Origin: an uncultured bacterium
GTDB lineage: Bacteria; Bacillota; Clostridia; Oscillospirales; Oscillospiraceae
Reading direction: 5' to 3'
DNA: 11,656 nt
NCBI GenBank assembly: GCA_947364395.1
Contig: CANASS010000055.1
Coordinates: 1-11,656, forward strand
The position numbers and the translations under genes are program-made. This document shows positions 7,799-11,656 of this stretch, piece after piece. Below the pieces are notes generated by a model. It saw only the letters and a list, made by a program, of their open reading frames with translations, searched no databases and was not told where the DNA came from. Each line of letters begins with the position of its first letter. Within the stretch, counting starts at the first letter, position 1.

Positions 7799-9277
7799 AT
7801 GTCTCAGCCAATCACCCCAGCCGCCGTACACAAGCAGTATGATGAGGCCATGACCGCCTTTCGCCGCCAGCTGGCCGATCCCGCCGCCCGGGTGGCCTTT
7901 GGCCGGGAGGCCGACGCCTTTATGCGCCAGTGCGCCTGCGGCGTGTGGCACACCGACCAGGGGATGACTCCCCGGCACGTGGAATACTACAACGCCATCT
8001 ACTCTAAGGGCAACCCAGTGCCCACAGCCCTCTACTGGGAGCTGGCCTCCTCCGTGGAGGAGTACAAGGGCTTTGTACTCCCCGGCTTCTTCCGGCGGCT
8101 GGTCCAGGCCGACCTGGAGGGGGGCAGGAGCCAGAGCCGCCGTTTTGTGGACACCTTTACCCTAATGCTGCTGCTGTTCGCCGCCGTGGACGGCAAGGTG
8201 AGCGAGGCAGAGGCGGGATTTGTCAACGCCTGCGCCGACTCGCTGTCCGCCTTCTGCGACCGGGCCGGAGTGGGCGGCGGAAAGTCCGGGCTGGATGTCA
8301 GCGAGTTTGTGGCCCGGCGCACCGACGGCGAGCCCGTCAAGACGGGCAGGCCGGAGGACGAGTCGGTGTCCCCCGCCCCGGTCCCGGCGGAGAAGGCAAA
8401 AAAGGACGCCCCTCCCGAGGAGAAAGCGCCCTCACTGGAGGAGCTGCTGGCCGAGCTGGACGGGCTTTGCGGTCTAGATAAGGTGAAGGAGGACGTGAAA
8501 GGGCTCATCAATCTGGTGAAGGTGCGCAAGCTCCGCCAGGAGGCGGGGCTGCCGGTGCCCCCCATGTCCCTGCACCTGGTGTTTATGGGCAATCCGGGCA
8601 CGGGCAAGACCACGGTGGCCCGGCTGCTGGCCAAGATATACCACGCCGTGGGGGTGCTCTCCAAGGGCCAGCTGGTGGAGGTGGACCGCTCCGGACTGGT
8701 GGCGGGCTTTGTCGGTCAAACCGCCCTCAAGACCCAGGAGGCGGTGGACAAAGCCCTGGGCGGGGTGCTGTTCATCGACGAGGCCTACGCCCTGGCCAAC
8801 CAGGACAACGCCAATGATTTTGGCCGGGAGGCCATCGAGGTGTTGTTGAAAGGAATGGAGGACCACCGGGATGACCTGATCGTCATCGTGGCGGGGTACA
8901 CCGACCTGATGGGGGATTTTATCCACGCCAACCCCGGCCTGGAGAGCCGGTTCAACAAATATTTCTACTTTGAGGACTACGATGGAAAACAGCTGGCAGA
9001 AATCTTCCGCTCTGTGTGCAAAAAGAACGGGTACACACTGGATGAGGCGACGGATCAAGCCGCCGCAGAGGCGTTTCAGGTGATGTATGACCGCCGGGAC
9101 GAGAATTTTGGCAACGCCCGGGATGTACGCAACGTATTCGAAGCGGCGGTAGCCCGTCAGGCCAACCGGGTGGCGGCCATGGATGCGCCCCAAATGGAGG
9201 ATTTGATGGCGCTCACAGTGGCGGATTTGGATTTGGAGGAGGATGGGGAAGAAAATTTGGAAAAAGAGGGCGGTTGA
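7799..9277 (+). CDS. TerB-like / AAA ATPase fusion (CbxX/SpoVK type)
   Basis: This 492-residue protein couples an N-terminal regulatory region to a CbxX/SpoVK-type AAA+ ATPase. Residues ~115-150 (FVDTFTLMLLLFAAVDGKVS...) resemble a TerB-like helical domain with its acidic 'DGKVSEAE' turn. Residues ~180-210 form a charged, proline-rich linker. The AAA module begins at residue ~215 (LDGLCGLDKVKEDVKGLI) with Walker A GNPGTGKT at 264-271, Walker B VLFIDEAY at 323-330, a probable arginine finger at Arg384 (GLESRF) and sensor 2 GNARDVRN at 438-445. All ATPase residues appear intact. The ATG at 7799 is 9 bases after AGGAG; the GTG at 7793 is too close to that site. The AGGAG overlaps the cutC stop, so translation is probably coupled. 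Relatives remodel protein complexes as hexamers; the target here is unknown. Confidence 0.85.
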   Translation: MSQPITPAAVHKQYDEAMTAFRRQLADPAARVAFGREADAFMRQCACGVWHTDQGMTPRHVEYYNAIYSKGNPVPTALYWELASSVEEYKGFVLPGFFRRLVQADLEGGRSQSRRFVDTFTLMLLLFAAVDGKVSEAEAGFVNACADSLSAFCDRAGVGGGKSGLDVSEFVARRTDGEPVKTGRPEDESVSPAPVPAEKAKKDAPPEEKAPSLEELLAELDGLCGLDKVKEDVKGLINLVKVRKLRQEAGLPVPPMSLHLVFMGNPGTGKTTVARLLAKIYHAVGVLSKGQLVEVDRSGLVAGFVGQTALKTQEAVDKALGGVLFIDEAYALANQDNANDFGREAIEVLLKGMEDHRDDLIVIVAGYTDLMGDFIHANPGLESRFNKYFYFEDYDGKQLAEIFRSVCKKNGYTLDEATDQAAAEAFQVMYDRRDENFGNARDVRNVFEAAVARQANRVAAMDAPQMEDLMALTVADLDLEEDGEENLEKEGG

Positions 9278-9280
9278 CTC

Positions 9281-9309
9281 TTGCCTTTTGATGCGAAACG
9301 TGGTATCAT
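9281..9309 (+). promoter_or_regulatory. Probable promoter of tRNA-Leu
   Basis: TTGCCT (9281-9286), a 17-bp spacer and TATCAT (9304-9309) predict a start near 9316, six bases before the tRNA. TTGACT at 9274 is a better -35 but would need a 24-bp spacer. The promoter begins immediately after the ATPase stop codon. Confidence 0.5.
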
Positions 9310-9321
9310 TCCCTTGCACCT

Positions 9322-9409
9322 GCCGGTGTGATGGAATTGGTAGACGTAGCGGATTCAAAATCCGCCGGGCTAATCCCCCGTGTGGGTTCGAGTCCCACCA
9401 CCGGCACCA
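9322..9409 (+). tRNA. tRNA-Leu (anticodon CAA)
   Basis: This is a class II tRNA with a long variable arm and an encoded CCA end. Acceptor arm GCCGGTG (9322-9328) pairs fully with CACCGGC (9399-9405), followed by discriminator A and CCA at 9407-9409. The anticodon stem GCGGA/TCCGC encloses the loop TTCAAAA, giving anticodon CAA, which reads UUG. The T arm is GTGGG-TTCGAGT-CCCAC. A terminator follows 27 bp downstream. It marks the border between core genes and accessory DNA; tRNA 3' ends are common integration sites, but I found no clear second copy of this 3' end in the window. Confidence 0.97.
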
Positions 9410-9436
9410 ACTTGCATTGACAAAAAAGATGCAGAC

Positions 9437-9466
9437 AAAAATCCCGCACTGAAGTGCGGGATTTTT
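9437..9466 (+). terminator. Rho-independent terminator after tRNA-Leu
   Basis: Perfect 13-base arms, AAAAATCCCGCAC (9437-9449) and its complement (9454-9466), flank a TGAA tetraloop, with five T at the end of the right arm. Because the left arm begins with A5 it could also work on the minus strand. Confidence 0.92.
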
Positions 9467-9811
9467 GCACACAAAGCAGAAAAACAAGAGTAATCAGAAA
9501 CAATAACCGCATATTGGAAAAATCAGAGAGCGTAAAATAAAAATAACGTGCCGGAGATGCAAATCCGCCGAATTTGGGGATTTCAGGAAACACACGAGAC
9601 TCGAACTCCCAAGCACTCAAAAAGCGAAGAAGGCCGCCCGCTGTCCTGCCAAGCATTGGTAAGGACGGCGGGCGGCTTTTTCGTTCTATCAACTGTTCAC
9701 ATTGGTGCTTATGCTTACTTTGTCCCTCAATCGTTGTTGGTAATGGTAATAGCTTTCTCAATGCCTTTCGACTATACTTGCCTTGCAATCAGCGGAAAGG
9801 AGAATAGCACC
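9467..9811. other. Gene-free intergenic stretch at the start of the accessory region
   Basis: These 345 bases show no convincing gene. They contain the bidirectional hairpin terminator at 9633-9681, a short minus-strand segment near 9593-9608 resembling a tRNA T arm (AGTTCGAGTCTC), and a possible TATACT -10 at 9773-9778 without a good -35. The base composition is clearly lower in GC than the core genes to the left. Confidence 0.6.
9633..9681 (+). terminator. Bidirectional-looking intergenic terminator
   Basis: Arms GCCGCCCGC (9633-9641) and GCGGGCGGC (9668-9676) pair perfectly and extend inward through GTCCT/AGGAC with a bulge, giving a stem of about 17 bp. T5 follows at 9677-9681. On the other strand the stem is followed by CTTCTTCGCTTTTT, so it may stop transcription both ways. 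No gene ends just upstream on the plus strand, which suggests the gene it served was lost. Confidence 0.75.
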
Positions 9812-10246
9812 ATGCCAGCTACAAGAAACCTTTGTGCGCAACTGCCCCTGGACCTGCATCAGCGCGTCTGCGAGACCAGAGAGGAATCGGGCCTGACCAC
9901 CGCGCAGTACATCACTAATCTGTTACTCGAATACTATGAAATGAAAGAAAATGGAGGAAATGAAGCTATGACGAATGGCAAGAATCGAACCCTGGCCTTC
10001 CAAATCGATGAAGAACTTTTTCAGCGGATCAAGGCGCACCTGGAGCGAGAGAGCGCCCGCCTGGGCCGGAAGCTGACCCAGCGGGAGTTCGTGCTGGGGC
10101 TGATCGAGGAGGCCCTGGAGGCGGCGGAGCGGCAGGCGGACAGCCCGGAGCCGGAGGAGGCCGGTGCCGGCCCCTGTGAGGCCCAGCCGGAGGGCAGCGG
10201 CACCCAGCCCCAGGAGGAGGACGACCCCGCCGCGTTGAGCGCGTAG
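9812..10246 (+). CDS. Tandem ribbon-helix-helix-like small protein of a conjugative element
   Basis: This is a 144-residue protein made of two similar small modules. The first (residues 1-50, ATRNLCAQLPLDLHQRVCET then LTTAQYITNLLLEYY) has the short strand followed by two helices typical of Arc/MetJ-like ribbon-helix-helix proteins. The second (residues ~53-107, NRTLAFQIDEELFQRIKAHL then LTQREFVLGLIEEALEAAE) repeats that plan. The last ~37 residues are acidic, rich in Pro, Glu and Gly, and probably disordered. The ATG at 9812 has AAAGGAG 9 bases upstream. A second ATG at 9968 has its own GGAGG, so a second-module-only product is possible. It sits directly before a primase-like conjugative-element gene, a usual neighbour in Firmicute integrative elements. 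A DNA-binding or accessory role is inferred. Confidence 0.75.
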   Translation: MPATRNLCAQLPLDLHQRVCETREESGLTTAQYITNLLLEYYEMKENGGNEAMTNGKNRTLAFQIDEELFQRIKAHLERESARLGRKLTQREFVLGLIEEALEAAERQADSPEPEEAGAGPCEAQPEGSGTQPQEEDDPAALSA

Positions 10247-10284
10247 TGGGCCGTGTGAGGCCGTGACAACCAAACAGCAGATGA

Positions 10285-10331
10285 GAAGCCCCCAGAGCAT
10301 CCTGAATCGGGATGCTCTGGGGGCTTCTTTT
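10285..10331 (+). terminator. Rho-independent terminator after the tandem RHH gene
   Basis: Perfect 18-base arms (10285-10302 and 10310-10327; left arm begins GAAGCCCCCAGAG) close a 7-base loop and are followed by T4. It sits about 40 bp after the stop codon and about 20 bp before the next gene's ribosome site, separating the two transcripts or attenuating readthrough. Confidence 0.93.
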
Positions 10332-10351
10332 CGTTTCGCCGAAAGAAGGAG

Positions 10352-10576
10352 GTGACTACTACGAGACGAACCCCAAACCCAGAGGATTTCTGGAAATTCA
10401 CGGACGAGGAGATGGAGACCGCCAAGGGGACCGACCTGCCGGACCTGCTGGAACACCTGGGCTACACTGTCCGCTGCCTGGGCAGCCGGTACCACTGTCA
10501 ACGCCGGTGCGATTTTGTAGTTTTTCGCCGAACATGGAATGTCGAAAAATGGCGGGTAAACGTGTACAGCTATTGA
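10352..10576 (+). pseudogene. Primase-like conjugative-element gene, truncated by the 261-bp element
   Basis: About 45 native residues remain: NPEDFWKFTDEEMETAKGTD, then LPDLLEHLGYTVRCLGSRYH. This is the recognisable start of the CHC2 zinc-finger/DUF3991-Toprim primase-like proteins found in Firmicute conjugative elements, which normally run to several hundred residues. Homology stops at about 10494, where the palindromic element begins; the last ~27 residues up to TAA at 10576 are read from the element. The start is also odd. AAGGAGG (10346-10352) is placed correctly for codon 10361, which is ACG, probably a decayed ATG. The in-frame GTG at 10352 overlaps the ribosome site and is unlikely to be used. 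A non-functional remnant. Confidence 0.8.
10495..10555 (-). repeat. Left terminal repeat of the 261-bp element (61 bp, inverted)
   Basis: It begins CTGTCAACGCC and, read on the minus strand, has the same boxes as 93-153 and 10696-10755: a CCGCC start, a CGGCG box in the middle and GGCGTTGACAG at the tip. Confidence 0.8.
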
Positions 10577-10643
10577 ATAATTATACTTGCCGTTTTCGCC
10601 CGTCAAGCCTGAAACGAGCTGATAAATCAGGGCTTGACAGGCT

Positions 10644-11291
10644 TCAAGCCGGCAAGTGAAGTGGTGTATAAGGGCTGTATACACTGCTATGCTGACCGCC
10701 GAAAAATGACATTCTATTTCGGCGAAAATCGACATTTTCTGCTTGGCGTTGACAGACGGCGAGCGCCCCGTTTTCGATCTTGTAGCCATACGGGGCCGGT
10801 CCGCCGTTCCAGGCTCCCTCGCGGGCCTTCTGGATACGCCCGGCCATGGTCTGGGCCTGGATGTTCTCGCGTTCGATCTCGGCCACGGCAGCGAGGACCG
10901 CAATCATCAGCTTGCCCGCCGCGCCCGCGCTGTCGATACCGTCATCGACAGAGAGCAGGTTGACGCCGTAGTCCTCCATGAGTTGCAGATTGTTCAGCAC
11001 GTCGGCGGTGTTGCGTCCGAACCGGGACAGCTTGAACACCAGGACGTAGGATACGCCATCCGGGTTGCCGTTCTGGATGCGGTTCATCATCTCCGTGAAC
11101 TGCGGGCGGCCCGTGGTGTTCTTGCCGGACTTGCCCTCGTCGGAGAACTCGGCGGCCACGGCCATCTCCCGGTGCTTCGCTTCTTTGATGAGCCGGTTGC
11201 GCTGGGCGTCCAGCGAGTAGCCGTCCACCTGCATCTGGGTGGATACGCGGGTGTAGAGATAGCATTGCTGCTTCTTTTTGGGACTGGGCAT
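10644..11291 (-). CDS. Serine recombinase, C-terminally truncated (catalytic domain only)
   Basis: The N-terminal resolvase/invertase catalytic domain is intact: YTRVSTQMQVDGYSLDAQ with catalytic Ser17, FSDEGKSGKN, VFKLSRFGRNTADV, and the long E helix AAVAEIERENIQAQTMAGRI. It then enters the Recombinase domain (GPAPYGYKIENGAL) and is cut off after residue ~178 at 10756, where the 261-bp element begins. The remaining 37 residues to the stop at 10644 are read from the element and have no family match that I recognise. The usual DNA-binding domain and zinc ribbon are missing, so recombination is not expected, although the fragment could still dimerise. The ATG at 11291 has GGAGG 8 bases upstream. 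It follows the upstream minus-strand gene after about 36 bp. It is a different subfamily from the 154-1538 remnant. Confidence 0.88.
   Translation of the reverse strand: MPSPKKKQQCYLYTRVSTQMQVDGYSLDAQRNRLIKEAKHREMAVAAEFSDEGKSGKNTTGRPQFTEMMNRIQNGNPDGVSYVLVFKLSRFGRNTADVLNNLQLMEDYGVNLLSVDDGIDSAGAAGKLMIAVLAAVAEIERENIQAQTMAGRIQKAREGAWNGGPAPYGYKIENGALAVCQRQAENVDFRRNRMSFFGGQHSSVYSPYTPLHLPA
10696..10755 (+). repeat. Right terminal repeat of the 261-bp element (60 bp)
   Basis: It starts CCGCCGAAAAATGACATT, has a second box CGGCGAAAATCGACATTTT from about 10720, and ends GGCGTTGACAG. The three boxes share a GGCG...GACA pattern at about 25-bp intervals. It corresponds to 93-153 in the same orientation. 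Confidence 0.8.
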
Positions 11292-11327
11292 TACTTCTTC
11301 CTCCCTTCTGTTAGGATTGGGCTTATA

Positions 11328-11656
11328 TCAGGCTGTGAATGTTACGTCACACAGGCCGTCCCAATAAACCGTGGGGTGCTCGGTATCCAGGTACACGACC
11401 ACGTTCCGGCCATCCAACAGGATGCAGACGCCGTCCGCATCAATGGTGATTTCCCCTATTTCATCGTCGATGCGGAAGCTGCGGGATTCATAGCTGCCGC
11501 CCGGGGTTCTGATGGCTACACAGGCAGCGTTGCGGGGGTCCTGCCATGCGTAGGGCAGAAGTTCCTCCCTCGGGGCGGGCCCGCTATTCATACGGGGCCG
11601 GAGAGGGGGCTCGACGGGGCAGAAAGCATCCATGGTCAGGTCGATGGGCTCGCTGG
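11328..11656 (-). CDS. Unrecognised protein, C-terminal part (partial at right edge)
   Basis: An open frame enters from the right edge and ends at TGA 11330-11328, giving at least 109 residues. A Met at 11633 has no ribosome site, and the frame stays open upstream (Ser-Glu-Pro-Ile-Asp-Leu-Thr), so the true start is probably outside the window. The C-terminal half alternates short beta-like stretches (SRSFRIDDEIGEITIDADGV, CILLDGRNVVVYLD) and is acidic, with no cysteine pattern, membrane segment or motif I recognise. The tight spacing to the recombinase suggests co-transcription within an integrative element. Confidence 0.6.
   Translation of the reverse strand, partial: SEPIDLTMDAFCPVEPPLRPRMNSGPAPREELLPYAWQDPRNAACVAIRTPGGSYESRSFRIDDEIGEITIDADGVCILLDGRNVVVYLDTEHPTVYWDGLCDVTFTA

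Larger units (their letters stand above)
10495..10755. mobile_element. Palindromic MITE-like element (261 bp), IS21-like ends
   Basis: This is a non-coding element bounded by CTGTCAACGCC (10495-10505) and GGCGTTGACAG (10745-10755), with 60-61 bp imperfect terminal repeats. The interior continues the symmetry: GTGTACAGC at 10562 pairs with 10674-10684, ACTTGCCG at 10585 with 10650-10657, and GTCAAGCC at 10602 with 10631-10638, around a centre near 10625. The whole element could fold into one long hairpin. Its ends match the IS-like end at 93-153, so a related transposase could have moved it. The left flank is a broken primase-like gene and the right flank a broken recombinase, with no matching target duplication. 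It therefore marks a rearrangement junction or an insertion followed by deletion. Confidence 0.75.

Noticed and set aside
6998..7978. Minus-strand open frame opposite cutC
   Set aside because: It covers cutC, the intergenic promoters and the start of the ATPase gene, has shadow-like composition and no ribosome site or motif.
7799..9277. A tellurite-resistance or anti-phage ter operon
   Set aside because: Only one TerB-like segment is present, within an ATPase; no TerC, TerD, TerZ or other partner genes accompany it.
8474..9487. Minus-strand open frame opposite the ATPase gene and the tRNA
   Set aside because: It runs through a tRNA and a terminator and is antisense to intact AAA motifs.
10495..10755. 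Small coding genes inside the palindromic element
   Set aside because: The open frames there are read-through tails of truncated flanking genes; none has its own ribosome site or recognisable product.
1..11656. CRISPR array or tandem-repeat locus
   Set aside because: No regularly spaced repeats were seen; the only repeats are the three element ends and terminator hairpins.

Overview
The window looks like the chromosome of a high-GC gut Clostridia member (Oscillospirales, of the Flavonifractor/Lawsonibacter/Intestinimonas kind). The evidence is strong AGGAGG-type ribosome binding sites, consensus sigma-A promoters, a TldD/TldE pair, a SpoVK/CbxX-type AAA ATPase, and conjugative-element gene families typical of that group. 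The assignment is inferred from gene content and base composition only.

Layout. (1) Positions 1-1550 are mobile-element debris. They hold the end of an IS21-like element whose body lies off the left edge, then a TnpX-type large serine recombinase that has lost its catalytic domain and carries three frameshifts and a nonsense codon. (2) Positions 1617-6947 are a minus-strand cluster, in transcription order: a three-part transglutaminase-like protein (815 aa), TldD (470 aa, HEAFGH zinc site) and TldE/PmbA (429 aa). (3) Positions 6970-7014 are a compact regulatory segment in which two sigma-A promoters, one per strand, overlap. (4) Positions 7034-9277 are a plus-strand pair, cutC and a TerB-like/AAA ATPase gene, joined by a Shine-Dalgarno that overlaps the cutC stop. 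(5) A tRNA-Leu(CAA) at 9322-9409 with its own terminator closes the core region. (6) From about 9470 to the end is accessory DNA: a tandem ribbon-helix-helix-like gene, a remnant of a primase-like conjugative-element gene, a 261-bp palindromic MITE-like element, a serine recombinase truncated by that element, and the 3' end of an unrecognised gene.

How the genes fit together. TldD and TldE form a heteromeric zinc protease acting on small, unfolded peptides. The transglutaminase-like gene upstream has a Cys-His-Glu papain-like site and is read in the same direction, so a shared role in peptide or protein turnover is plausible but unproven. A near-consensus promoter straddling its stop codon lets tldD-tldE be expressed separately. 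CutC and the AAA ATPase are probably co-transcribed; their joint role is unknown.

The most interesting structure is at the edges. Three copies of a 60-61 bp terminal sequence, built of iterated GGCG...GACA boxes and ending in GGCGTTGACAG, occur at the end of the left IS-like element and at both ends of the 261-bp palindromic element. Each directly abuts a broken gene. No target-site duplication is visible around the 261-bp element and its two flanks come from different genes, so it looks like a recombination or deletion junction rather than a simple insertion. I see no CRISPR array, and no clearly new defence or biosynthetic system.
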